DNA of 14,126 bases from an uncultured Candidatus Saccharibacteria bacterium (GTDB lineage: Bacteria > Patescibacteriota > Saccharimonadia > Saccharimonadales > Saccharimonadaceae): positions 1 through 14,126 of the forward strand of contig CALJRR010000033.1 in the NCBI GenBank assembly GCA_937976315.1. Reading direction: 5' to 3'. The notes under the pieces were generated by a model, which searched no databases, was not told the DNA's origin, and was given only the letters and a program-made list of their open reading frames with translations. Below are positions 6,825-13,285 of the stretch, one piece after another; the first letter of the stretch is position 1, and each line of letters begins with the position of its first letter. Made by a program: the position numbers and the translations under genes.

Positions 6825-9326
6825 ATGAGACGCTATAATCCGACAGAAATTGAACAAAAATGGCAAAACAAATGGGAGACTGACGGTACTTACGCGGTTG
6901 ATTTTAATGACACGACCCGACCGAAATATTACAGTTTGAGCATGCTTCCGGGAATTACGGGGGCGGGAATTCACATTGGTCACGGTCGTACTTTTCAATT
7001 TGCCGACATTAAGGCACGGTTCAAGCGTCAGCAGGGCTATAATGTCTATCATCCAATCGGCTGGGACAGCTTTGGTCTGCCGGTTGAAAATTACGCTATT
7101 AAAGTCGGAAAAACGCCGCGCGTAGCGCACGATGAAGCGAAGGTTCATTTTAAGGAGCAATTGAAGCGACTTGGGTTTAGTTATGATTGGACAAAAGAAA
7201 TTTCTACAGCCGATCCAGAATATTACAAATGGACTCAGTGGATTTTTACGCAATTGTATAAGCACGATTTGGCATATCAAAAAGAACAGCCGCAATGGTG
7301 GTGTGAAACTGATAACACGGTGCTTGCTAACGAACAGGTTGAAGGTGGCAAATGTTGGCGCTGCGGTAATCCTGTGACTAAGCGCAATCTTAAGCAGTGG
7401 TTCTTCCGAATTACGGCGTATGCAGATGAAATTTTAGAGGCAACCGATGCGCTTGACTGGACGGAAATGGTTAAAACCATGCAGAAGAATTGGATTGGTC
7501 GATCGGTCGGCGCGGAAGTTGAGTTTGCGGTTAGCAATCAAGATTCCAAGATTACAGTTTTCACAACTCGTCCTGACACGTTATTTGGCGCGACGTATGT
7601 AGCTTTGGCGCCGGAGCATCCTCTGATTTCTCAGTTGGTCAATTCTGACACGCGCGAGAAGGTTGAAGCGTATATCCAAGCTTCGCAACAAAAATCTGAT
7701 GTTGAACGTCAAGAGAATAAAGAGAAAACAGGCGTATTTACGGGCAGTTATGTCATAAATCCAGTTAATGGTCAAAAATTGCCGATTTGGGTGGCGGATT
7801 ATGTTTTGGGTGGCTATGGAACCGGCGCAGTCATGGCTGTGCCAGCGCACGACGAGCGCGATTTTGTGTTTGCTGAGAAGTTTGACTTACCGATTATCCA
7901 GGTTATTGATAAGCCTGAGCATTCAGCCGATGCTGGCTGTTATTCTGGTGAAGGTGAGTTGATAAATTCCGGACAGTTCAACGGGACCAGGAGTGAGGAT
8001 GCTCGCGAGCAAATTGTTGCGTGGCTGGAGCAGCAGAATTCTGGGCGAAGCAAAACCACGTATAAAATGCGCGATTGGTTGATTTCTCGTCAGCGCTATT
8101 GGGGCGCTCCGATTCCAATTGTTCATGTTGATGGCCGTGCGCCAATTGCCGTGGCTGATGAGTGCTTGCCGGTGATTTTGCCAGAAGTGGAGAACTTTAA
8201 GCCAACGGGCGGGAATACTTCTGTTTTGGCTCAAGTTGATGATTGGGTGCGAGTTTGGGTGGATGTTGAAACTGGAAAAACTGTGCCGATTACAGAAAAT
8301 AAGCCTGACGGCGACAATTGGGTAGAAGGTCGACGCGAGACTGACACTTTGGATGGTTATGCTTGTTCTAGTTGGTATTTCTTGCGATATCTCGACCCAC
8401 ACAACGATAATGAAGCATGGAATCCTGAGAGAATTAACCATTGGATGCCGGTTGATTATTACAATGGTGCCGACCACGCCGTGGCTCACTTGCTATACAG
8501 TCGTTTCTGGATGCGATTTTTCTATAAGCTCGGCCTCGTTCCGACTCCAGAACCTTTCAAGCGAATGATGTACAATGCATACATTATGGCTCCAGACGGT
8601 CAGAAAATGTCCAAGTCTAAGGGTAATGTCATTGATCCAATGGAAATTATGGACAGTGGATACGGCGCCGATGCACTGCGAGTTTATGAAATGTTCATCG
8701 CGCCTTATGACATGGATGCGCCATGGGATCCTCGTGGTGTTCCGGGAACTTATCGATTCTTAAATCGGGCATGGAATTTGGTTCAGGAGTTCGTTGATAA
8801 GAATCCAAACGACTCTCTTGATGCGAATGAAAAAACAGCTCAAGAATTATTGCGGTTAACTCATTTGACGATTAAAAAAGTTACTCGCGATATTGAAGAT
8901 GAGAAGTTTAATACAGCCGTGGCTTCGATGATGGAAATGGTCAATGGTCTGTATAAGATAAAAGAGTCGCACGGAATTGACATGTCAGATGAATGGCGAT
9001 TTGCATTAGAAAGCTTGATTCAGATTTTGGCGCCTTTTGCTCCGCATATCACAGAGGAATTGTGGCATGAAATGGGTCATGATGATACGGTTCACGTTGG
9101 TCACTGGCCAAAGTGGGATGAAAAATATCTAAAGAGCGATACGATTACTATTATAGTTCAAGTGAACGGCAAGCTTCGTGCGAAACTTGAACTGCCGAGT
9201 GATATGGATAAGCAGGGTGTTGAAGCGGCGGCTCTGGCTGATGAAAATGTCCAGAAATTCACAAACAATAAACCACCTAAAAAGATGGTTTATGTTCCAG
9301 GCAAGCTGGTGAATATTGTGGTTTAG
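6825..9326 (+). CDS. leuS: leucyl-tRNA synthetase
   Basis: LeuRS charges tRNA-Leu with leucine in the cytoplasm. The 833-residue length is normal for a bacterial enzyme. The N-terminus (YNPTEIEQKWQNKW) is typical. The HIGH motif is at 50-53 within GAGIHIGHGRTFQFADI, and KMSKS at 594-598. The CP1 editing domain carries TTRPDTLFGATY (from 247) and VPAHDERD (339-346), with the Asp used to exclude mischarged amino acids. A zinc-knuckle-like insertion retains Cys in WWCETD and CWRCG. The C-terminal tRNA-binding end (VQVNGKLRAKLELP) is complete. There is no Shine-Dalgarno before the ATG; a TATAAT 7 nt upstream indicates a leaderless mRNA. It appears to be a single-gene unit, with a terminator upstream and the rpmF promoter downstream. 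Confidence 0.98.
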   Translation: MRRYNPTEIEQKWQNKWETDGTYAVDFNDTTRPKYYSLSMLPGITGAGIHIGHGRTFQFADIKARFKRQQGYNVYHPIGWDSFGLPVENYAIKVGKTPRVAHDEAKVHFKEQLKRLGFSYDWTKEISTADPEYYKWTQWIFTQLYKHDLAYQKEQPQWWCETDNTVLANEQVEGGKCWRCGNPVTKRNLKQWFFRITAYADEILEATDALDWTEMVKTMQKNWIGRSVGAEVEFAVSNQDSKITVFTTRPDTLFGATYVALAPEHPLISQLVNSDTREKVEAYIQASQQKSDVERQENKEKTGVFTGSYVINPVNGQKLPIWVADYVLGGYGTGAVMAVPAHDERDFVFAEKFDLPIIQVIDKPEHSADAGCYSGEGELINSGQFNGTRSEDAREQIVAWLEQQNSGRSKTTYKMRDWLISRQRYWGAPIPIVHVDGRAPIAVADECLPVILPEVENFKPTGGNTSVLAQVDDWVRVWVDVETGKTVPITENKPDGDNWVEGRRETDTLDGYACSSWYFLRYLDPHNDNEAWNPERINHWMPVDYYNGADHAVAHLLYSRFWMRFFYKLGLVPTPEPFKRMMYNAYIMAPDGQKMSKSKGNVIDPMEIMDSGYGADALRVYEMFIAPYDMDAPWDPRGVPGTYRFLNRAWNLVQEFVDKNPNDSLDANEKTAQELLRLTHLTIKKVTRDIEDEKFNTAVASMMEMVNGLYKIKESHGIDMSDEWRFALESLIQILAPFAPHITEELWHEMGHDDTVHVGHWPKWDEKYLKSDTITIIVQVNGKLRAKLELPSDMDKQGVEAAALADENVQKFTNNKPPKKMVYVPGKLVNIVV

Positions 9327-9389
9327 GAAATAATCTACCTTTTATTATTGTAAAAAGTTAGTATCATTATCTAATTTGCAGGCAAGCTC

Positions 9390-9418
9390 TTGAGATTGTC
9401 TAATAAAAAAGGTATAAT
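9390..9418 (+). promoter_or_regulatory. promoter of the rpmF-nusB-Nudix-rnc operon
   Basis: TTGAGA (9390-9395) and TATAAT (9413-9418) are spaced by exactly 17 bp, one of the best promoters in the window. It leaves a leader of about 35 nt containing an AGAGGAG Shine-Dalgarno (9446-9452). The rest of the 9327-9460 gap shows no clear terminator for leuS. Confidence 0.8.
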
Positions 9419-9460
9419 GGTACGTAAGTTTTATGACAACCTAAAAGAGGAGAATAAATT

Positions 9461-9607
9461 ATGGCACAACCTAAGAAACAGAGTAGCCCACGTAAAACTG
9501 GTCTTCGTCGCAGCCACTTGGTATTAAAATTGGCACGTCGTGTTAACGCAACTTCACCAGTTAAGGTGAAGACAACCAAGCGTGAAACTGGTAAAACAAC
9601 AAAATAA
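9461..9607 (+). CDS. rpmF: 50S ribosomal protein L32, short zinc-free form
   Basis: This 48-codon gene has a good AGAGGAG Shine-Dalgarno and starts MAQPKKQSSPRKTGLRRSHL, the recognisable N-terminus of L32 (MA.PK...S..R...RR.H), which binds in the large ribosomal subunit near the peptidyl-transferase region. The usual C-terminal half with two CxxC pairs (zinc ribbon) is absent. Instead the chain ends in a short basic, Thr/Lys-rich tail (VKVKTTKRETGKTTK) with no Cys. It is therefore a zinc-free, shortened L32. It is the first gene of the operon; nusB follows 24 nt later. Identity rests on the N-terminal motif, small size, basic charge and placement next to nusB and rnc. Confidence 0.85.
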   Translation: MAQPKKQSSPRKTGLRRSHLVLKLARRVNATSPVKVKTTKRETGKTTK

Positions 9608-9631
9608 TAATTACGAACAGGACGCTTAATA

Positions 9632-10090
9632 ATGGCATCAAACCGTCATTTGGGACGAATTGTCGCACTGCAAACACTTTATGAACATGAATTTCGCAAA
9701 GAGGTTGGTGATAGCGATGTTGATTATAAGACTATTTTAAAGCGTAATTTGGCTGAATATAAATCATCGGTTGACGATATTGAATTTATTGATAATTTGA
9801 TCAGTGGCGTACTTTCGACGCAGAGTCAATTGGACGAGAAATTGCAGCCATTGGCGCCAGAATGGCCCATCAGTCAGTTGCCGCGAATTGATCGGGCGGT
9901 ACTTAGAATTGGTTTATATGAATTGCTATATTGTGCAGATACCGTTCCGCCGAAAGTGGTAATTAACGAAGCGGTAGAATTAGCAAAAGCGTTCGGTTCG
10001 GATAACTCGGGTAAGTTTGTGAATGGCGTGCTTGGCACGGCACTCCGTACTCTCGTGGAGGAGTCCGACAGTGAGAACAAGCAACTTTGA
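9632..10090 (+). CDS. nusB: transcription antitermination factor NusB
   Basis: NusB binds boxA RNA with S10 (NusE) and supports antitermination and correct processing of rRNA transcripts. The 152-residue length is typical. The all-helical fold begins with NRHLGRIVALQTLYEHEF. The most conserved part, PRIDRAVLRIGLYELLY followed by PPKVVINEAVELAKAFGSDNSGKFVNGVLG, is intact near residues 86-133. A modest ACAGGA ribosome-binding site precedes the ATG by about 9 nt. The 3' end overlaps the next gene's GTG start by 20 nt. Grouping with rnc (RNase III) fits a shared role in rRNA maturation. Confidence 0.96.
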   Translation: MASNRHLGRIVALQTLYEHEFRKEVGDSDVDYKTILKRNLAEYKSSVDDIEFIDNLISGVLSTQSQLDEKLQPLAPEWPISQLPRIDRAVLRIGLYELLYCADTVPPKVVINEAVELAKAFGSDNSGKFVNGVLGTALRTLVEESDSENKQL

Positions 10091-10568
10091 TAAGATAAAA
10101 AAATATTTTGGTGGCAGCAAAAAGCCATTGATTCAGGAAATTGTACGCGAGCCAACTGCCGGTGGCGTGATTTTTCGTCGTAATAAAAAGGGCGAGGCAG
10201 AGTTTTTGCTATATCAAGACGCTCGCGACCGCTGGACAATTCCCAAAGGGCACATTGAGCCAGGTGAAACAGCTCAGGTGACGGCTCGTAGGGAAATCGG
10301 CGAGGAAACTGGGCTGAAGAAAATTGAACTTCACGGCTGGCTGGGCAAGGTGAATTTTCGCTATCGTCGAATTGATAAATTGGTATTGATGACAACGCAA
10401 GTTTATCTGGTTAAGGCGTTGGATCCTAATGAGAAACTCCAAAAGGAAGAGTGGATGAATGGTCTTAAATGGTTTAGTTTTCATGAGGCGCTGGATGAAG
10501 TTGAATATGAAGATATTGGCAAGCTGATTCTTTTGGCAATGAAACGAATTAGACAGGAGAATTTATAA
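10071..10568 (+). CDS. Nudix hydrolase
   Basis: This 165-residue Nudix protein hydrolyses a nucleoside diphosphate linked to some other moiety; the exact substrate cannot be read from the sequence. The Nudix box is complete at residues 60-82: G60, E66, R74-E75, E78-E79, G81, matching GX5EX7REUXEEXGU. The box is preceded by the usual RWTIPKGH. The GTG at 10071 is preferred because GGAGGAG lies 7 nt upstream (10057-10063), whereas an in-frame ATG at 10023 lies deep inside nusB with no such site. The start overlaps nusB by 20 nt and the stop touches the rnc ATG, so translation is tightly coupled. Position between nusB and rnc suggests a link to RNA or nucleotide metabolism. Confidence 0.93.
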   Translation: MRTSNFDKIKKYFGGSKKPLIQEIVREPTAGGVIFRRNKKGEAEFLLYQDARDRWTIPKGHIEPGETAQVTARREIGEETGLKKIELHGWLGKVNFRYRRIDKLVLMTTQVYLVKALDPNEKLQKEEWMNGLKWFSFHEALDEVEYEDIGKLILLAMKRIRQENL

Positions 10569-11285
10569 ATGAACGGAATGAACACTGCGCCATATCAAGA
10601 TTTTGCGCGCGAAAAATTAGGTTTTGAATTTACGAATTTGGATTTGCTGATTACAGCTTTGACTCACCGTAGCTATGTGAATGAGCACCGAAAATCCGTT
10701 CATCACCACAATGAGCGCTTGGAATTTTTAGGTGATGCGGTTTTGGAATTGGCGGTAACAGAATATTTGTTTACGCATTTTTCTGAGCCAGAGGGAATTT
10801 TGACTGCTTGGCGGGCAGCTTTGGTGCGAACGGAAAGTATTGGCGATGCTGGTGATAAGCTGGGCTATGGTCCGCTGATTCGTATGTCAAAGGGCGAGAA
10901 GAACGGCTCGGAGCGAGCGCATTTACAGATTTTAGCTAATGCGTTTGAGGCGGTAATCGGCGCAATTTATTTGGAGCGTGGCTTTGACGATGCTCGCGAT
11001 TTTATTCACAAGCATATAATTGTTAAGTTGGACGGAATTTTGGAGTCTGGCAGTTGGCGTGATCCGAAGTCATATTTGCAGGAGATTTCTCAGCGAGTTG
11101 ACAATCAAACGCCGGTATATAAAGTCTTGAGCGAAGAGGGTCCAGACCACGACAAAGTCTTTACTCTTGGGGTTTTTGTTGGCGATAATATGATGGGGCG
11201 AGGCATTGGTCCATCTAAGCAAGTTGCTCAACAGCAGGCTGCTCGTGCTGCAATTGCTAAATATAAAGAATCTGGCGAGAAATAA
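10569..11285 (+). CDS. rnc: ribonuclease III
   Basis: RNase III cleaves double-stranded RNA, including the rRNA precursor stems. The 238-residue protein has the signature ERLEFLGDAVLEL (49-61) with catalytic E52 and D56, and a second active-site segment LANAFEAVIGAIYLE (122-136). There E127 is conserved, but the position that is Asp in E. coli (D114) is Asn124 here. A complete dsRNA-binding domain (about 166-234, DPKSYLQEISQ to AARAAIAKY) ends the protein. AGGAG precedes the ATG by 8 nt, and the ATG directly follows the Nudix stop codon. It is the last gene of the rpmF operon before khpA's own promoter. Confidence 0.97.
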   Translation: MNGMNTAPYQDFAREKLGFEFTNLDLLITALTHRSYVNEHRKSVHHHNERLEFLGDAVLELAVTEYLFTHFSEPEGILTAWRAALVRTESIGDAGDKLGYGPLIRMSKGEKNGSERAHLQILANAFEAVIGAIYLERGFDDARDFIHKHIIVKLDGILESGSWRDPKSYLQEISQRVDNQTPVYKVLSEEGPDHDKVFTLGVFVGDNMMGRGIGPSKQVAQQQAARAAIAKYKESGEK

Positions 11286-11292
11286 TTAAAGT

Positions 11293-11321
11293 TTGCACGG
11301 CGTAAACTGCTCGTGTATAAT
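11293..11321 (+). promoter_or_regulatory. khpA promoter
   Basis: TTGCAC (11293-11298) and TATAAT (11316-11321) are separated by 17 bp, 7 nt after the rnc stop. The leader of about 28 nt contains a perfect AGGAGG Shine-Dalgarno (11341-11346). khpA can therefore be transcribed independently of rnc. Confidence 0.75.
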
Positions 11322-11355
11322 GAGAATACAGTTTAATTCCAGGAGGAGGGGCAGA

Positions 11356-11745
11356 ATGTCAACAATAGATCAGCAGTTTGTAGAATATACTGTAAAGGCG
11401 TTGGTTGGACATCCAGAAGATGTCGTAGTAGACCGAACAATTGATGAAAAAGGCGTTTTACTAACATTGACAGTTAATCCGGCAGATTTGGGTCGAGTCA
11501 TTGGTAAGCGCGGCAGTACGGCACAGAGCTTGCGTACACTTCTGCGAGCTTTGGGCGCAAAGAATGACGCTCGATATAACTTGAAGATCGTTAACAATGA
11601 TGGTTTTTCTGGCGCACGCGAAGAAAATGATTATAACGGTGATGCTTCTGTGGATAACTCAACAGATGAAGCTGTGGAAAATGAATCATCTTACGCAGAA
11701 AACACCAGAAAAGAGCTTGCAGAACTCGACGATCTTGATATATAA
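11356..11745 (+). CDS. khpA: KH-domain RNA-binding protein KhpA with acidic tail
   Basis: KhpA is a small single-KH RNA-binding protein, in other bacteria a partner of KhpB/Jag and involved in RNA-level control. The KH core is clear: GRVIGKRG with the GxxG loop GKRG at 50-53, followed by TAQSLRTLLRALGAKN. Family members are usually about 75-80 residues. This one is 129, with a Cys-free, Asp/Glu/Asn/Ser-rich tail (about 82-129) ending ELDDLDI, likely disordered. The ATG at 11356 was chosen for its AGGAGG site; an upstream in-frame TTG at 11293 is part of the -35 box and cannot be the start. In many bacteria khpA lies in the rpsP-khpA-rimM-trmD group; here trmD is still nearby, separated by a reverse-strand gene. 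Confidence 0.92.
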   Translation: MSTIDQQFVEYTVKALVGHPEDVVVDRTIDEKGVLLTLTVNPADLGRVIGKRGSTAQSLRTLLRALGAKNDARYNLKIVNNDGFSGAREENDYNGDASVDNSTDEAVENESSYAENTRKELAELDDLDI

Positions 11746-11746
11746 T
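11717..11746 (+). promoter_or_regulatory. promoter within the khpA end, driving a small RNA
   Basis: TTGCAG (11717-11722) and TATAAT (11741-11746, overlapping the khpA stop codon) are spaced by 18 bp. The predicted +1 is about 11753, just ahead of a long-range stem and a terminator. Confidence 0.55.
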
Positions 11747-11752
11747 TAAAAC

Positions 11753-11858
11753 CAGTTCAAGCACAGACATTATGCGAGAACAGCTCTATGCGAGACAATG
11801 GGAAACCATTGAGAGCCTTATTTGTGCTAAAAAACCGTCCTTATTGGGGCGGTTTTTT
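11753..11858 (+). ncRNA. candidate small RNA with nested stems and terminator
   Basis: An RNA of about 105 nt is suggested by a promoter, nested pairing and an intrinsic terminator, with no ORF. AGCACAGA (11760-11767) pairs with TTTGTGCT (11821-11828). GCTCT (11783-11787) pairs with AGAGC (11812-11816). CAATGG (11796-11801) and CCATTG (11806-11811) form a hairpin capped by the GNRA tetraloop GAAA. The nonamer TATGCGAGA occurs twice (11771-11779 and 11787-11795), largely in predicted single-stranded positions. Unpaired repeated motifs are typical of protein- or target-binding sites. It does not match SRP RNA, 6S, RNase P or a riboswitch known to the annotator. It could instead be processed from the khpA 3' UTR. 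Confidence 0.5.
11829..11858. terminator. bidirectional intrinsic terminator
   Basis: AAAAAACCGTCC (11829-11840) pairs with GGGCGGTTTTTT (11847-11858) through 12 pairs including one G-T, with a 6-nt loop. The A-run on one side and T-run on the other make it effective on both strands. It separates the khpA/small-RNA unit from the convergent reverse-strand gene. Confidence 0.9.
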
Positions 11859-11893
11859 GGTGGGGAATAATTTCTGCAAAAAGACATGAAAAT

Positions 11894-11936
11894 AGCCCGC
11901 CAAGAGGCTCAGGCGAGCTATTCTCATTGGCGGGCT
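11894..11936 (-). terminator. terminator of the reverse-strand unknown gene
   Basis: AGCCCGCCAA (11894-11903) and TTGGCGGGCT (11927-11936) form a 10-pair GC-rich stem directly after the stop codon of the reverse-strand gene. A small GCTC/GAGC hairpin sits in its loop and TATTTTC follows the stem on the minus strand. It is the second terminator within 110 nt and seems to belong to the reverse-strand gene. Confidence 0.8.
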
Positions 11937-12509
11937 TTAGCCCTTGCGCGGGACGAGCGCCCATGTCGGGTTCGAATTATCCCACAGTTGATAGTCGTAT
12001 TTCGTAATCATCCGAGAGAAGTGCCTCTGGTACTCCTCTGGGTAGTAGATCCTATACAAGCAGACTTCGGGTGAGCAGTAACGAAGGAATACGCTCGCAA
12101 GATCACCTCCAACGACTTCCTCAAGGAAGTCGTACAGGCCAATCTTGGGAACACCCCCCGTCCAGGAAATCTCGCTAAGACGCCGGTCGAGTTCGGCATA
12201 TTCATAGTCCAGATTTTCTTCGTGAGAATAGTGCAAACCGATGCCGTTAATGGTGATAGTACAACCATCATATCGGGAGGTCAAGGCGATCCCGCCATTA
12301 TCCGTGAGCCGAATAGTGCTGATCTCGCATAGAGATAAAATCTTTGATGCCGCTTCCTTCGACTTCTCGTCGCAGGGTTTCGGCTCCGTATCGGTTAAAA
12401 CGGTGATGGTGATGGAGACATGACCATCACCCTTCTCCTTTACCGTAGAGTATTGGAGGAGATTGCATTTGGCGAGAGTTTCCATCCACCAACCGGGATT
12501 GTTGTGCAT
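11937..12509 (-). CDS. unknown protein in an autonomous, foreign-looking cassette
   Basis: This 190-residue protein is not recognised and no function is proposed. The ATG at 12509 has AGAAGGA at 8-nt spacing. The frame extends further to 12599, but that region is the promoter and palindrome. The protein is soluble-looking, with no signal peptide or membrane helix. It has WW near the N-terminus (7-8), an alternating beta-rich segment (HVSITITVLTD) and six Cys (15, 46, 61, 83, 145, 150), many more than its neighbours. A helical, acidic middle runs near residues 97-113. Its codon use differs from all flanking genes: ATC, CTC, ACC, TAC and TTC are frequent where neighbours favour ATT and TTG. Sampled lines are about half G+C, richer than the flanks. 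With its own promoter and terminator, on the opposite strand between khpA and trmD, it looks horizontally acquired. Confidence 0.8.
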   Translation of the reverse strand: MHNNPGWWMETLAKCNLLQYSTVKEKGDGHVSITITVLTDTEPKPCDEKSKEAASKILSLCEISTIRLTDNGGIALTSRYDGCTITINGIGLHYSHEENLDYEYAELDRRLSEISWTGGVPKIGLYDFLEEVVGGDLASVFLRYCSPEVCLYRIYYPEEYQRHFSRMITKYDYQLWDNSNPTWALVPRKG

Positions 12510-12536
12510 AACTCTTGTCCTTCTATGTAAGGGGCT

Positions 12537-12560
12537 ACTTCTGTTCGGTTGAACAGAAGT
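12537..12560. repeat. perfect 10-bp palindrome at the cassette's transcription start
   Basis: ACTTCTGTTC and GAACAGAAGT flank a 4-nt spacer (GGTT). The site begins at about +1 of the reverse-strand promoter. It is either an operator for a dimeric repressor or a stem-loop at the very 5' end of the mRNA that could protect it or control translation. Confidence 0.8.
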
Positions 12561-12567
12561 TAATACA

Positions 12568-12596
12568 TATATATCATACCTGGACAAAAAAGTCAA
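12568..12596 (-). promoter_or_regulatory. promoter of the reverse-strand unknown gene
   Basis: Read on the minus strand, TTGACT (12596-12591) and TATATA (12573-12568) are spaced by 17 bp, giving a start near 12561. The promoter interlocks with the divergent trmD promoter. Confidence 0.65.
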
Positions 12597-12609
12597 CACT
12601 TGCTACACT
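12581..12609 (+). promoter_or_regulatory. trmD promoter (leaderless)
   Basis: TGGACA (12581-12586) and TACACT (12604-12609) are 17 bp apart. The trmD ATG begins 7 nt after the -10 box, so no leader or ribosome-binding site is expected. Confidence 0.65.
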
Positions 12610-12616
12610 GTAACAG

Positions 12617-13285
12617 ATGAGAAAGTTTCAAGTAATTACGCTTTTCCCAGAAATGACGACGGGAGTTTTTAATAATTCTATGATGTGGAAGGCTCAGAAA
12701 GACGGTATCGTGGAGCTTACGACGGTGAATCTGCGGGAGTTTGGTTTGGGTCCTCGTCGTCAGGTTGACGATACTCCTTATGGCGGCGGCGACGGGATGC
12801 TTCTTATGATTGAACCGTTATGGAAAGCGGTAGAATTTGCGAAATCTCAAGATAAAACGGCAAAGGTCGTATTAATGAGTCCGCGAGGGCAACGCTGGAA
12901 GCAGGCTAAAGCCCAGGAAGAAGCCGATGATGACAGGGGTGTGATATTTATTTGCGGGCGATACGAGGGTGTTGATGAGCGAATTTTGGAACTAGTTGAT
13001 GAGCAATGGAGTATCGGTGATTTTGTGCTGACGGGCGGAGAGTTGGCGGCAATGATGATGATTGATTCTATTGTTAGGTTGATTCCTGGAGTCTTGGGCG
13101 GCGAAAAGTCTGCGGAAATTGAAAGTTTTTCAGATGGAGAAACGTTGGAGTTTCCACAATATACACGACCTGAGGAGTTTAAAGGTTTACGTGTGCCGGA
13201 TGTTTTATTGAGCGGACACCACGGAAAAATTGCCGAGTGGCGCGCTGAACAATCGCGGATATTGACCAATAAAAATACCCCATAG
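12617..13285 (+). CDS. trmD: tRNA (guanine37-N1)-methyltransferase TrmD
   Basis: TrmD methylates G37 of tRNAs from S-adenosylmethionine, preventing +1 frameshifting. The SPOUT-fold landmarks are all present: VDDTPYGGGDGM (50-61), SPRG (88-91), the knot segments CGRYEGVDER (113-122) and SIGDFVLTGGE (132-142), then PQYTRPEEFKG and VPDVLLSGHH. The protein is 222 residues, somewhat short of the usual 230-250. The missing part is at the C-terminus, where the last codons lie within the transcription terminator. The start has no Shine-Dalgarno; a promoter -10 box 7 nt upstream indicates leaderless translation. rimM, its usual neighbour, is absent; khpA lies nearby beyond the reverse-strand cassette. 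Confidence 0.97.
   Translation: MRKFQVITLFPEMTTGVFNNSMMWKAQKDGIVELTTVNLREFGLGPRRQVDDTPYGGGDGMLLMIEPLWKAVEFAKSQDKTAKVVLMSPRGQRWKQAKAQEEADDDRGVIFICGRYEGVDERILELVDEQWSIGDFVLTGGELAAMMMIDSIVRLIPGVLGGEKSAEIESFSDGETLEFPQYTRPEEFKGLRVPDVLLSGHHGKIAEWRAEQSRILTNKNTP

Noticed and set aside
7923..8489. Minus-strand reading frame of 188 codons opposite leuS
   Set aside because: It is antisense to conserved LeuRS sequence, with no ribosome-binding site or family signature; it is a shadow.
10023..10070. ATG start extending the Nudix protein by 16 residues
   Set aside because: It lies further inside nusB without a ribosome-binding site, whereas the GTG at 10071 follows GGAGGAG at ideal spacing.
11293..11355. 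Upstream TTG start extending khpA by 21 residues
   Set aside because: The TTG is part of the -35 hexamer and the extension contains the -10 box; the ATG at 11356 has a perfect Shine-Dalgarno.
11753..11858. Identity of the RNA candidate as SRP (4.5S) RNA
   Set aside because: The GNRA-capped hairpin is continuous and lacks the conserved SRP domain IV internal loops and AGCAGCC-type sequence.
12510..12599. N-terminal extension of the reverse-strand gene to 12599
   Set aside because: The extension would consist of the promoter, the palindrome and untranslated leader; the ATG at 12509 has a clear ribosome-binding site.
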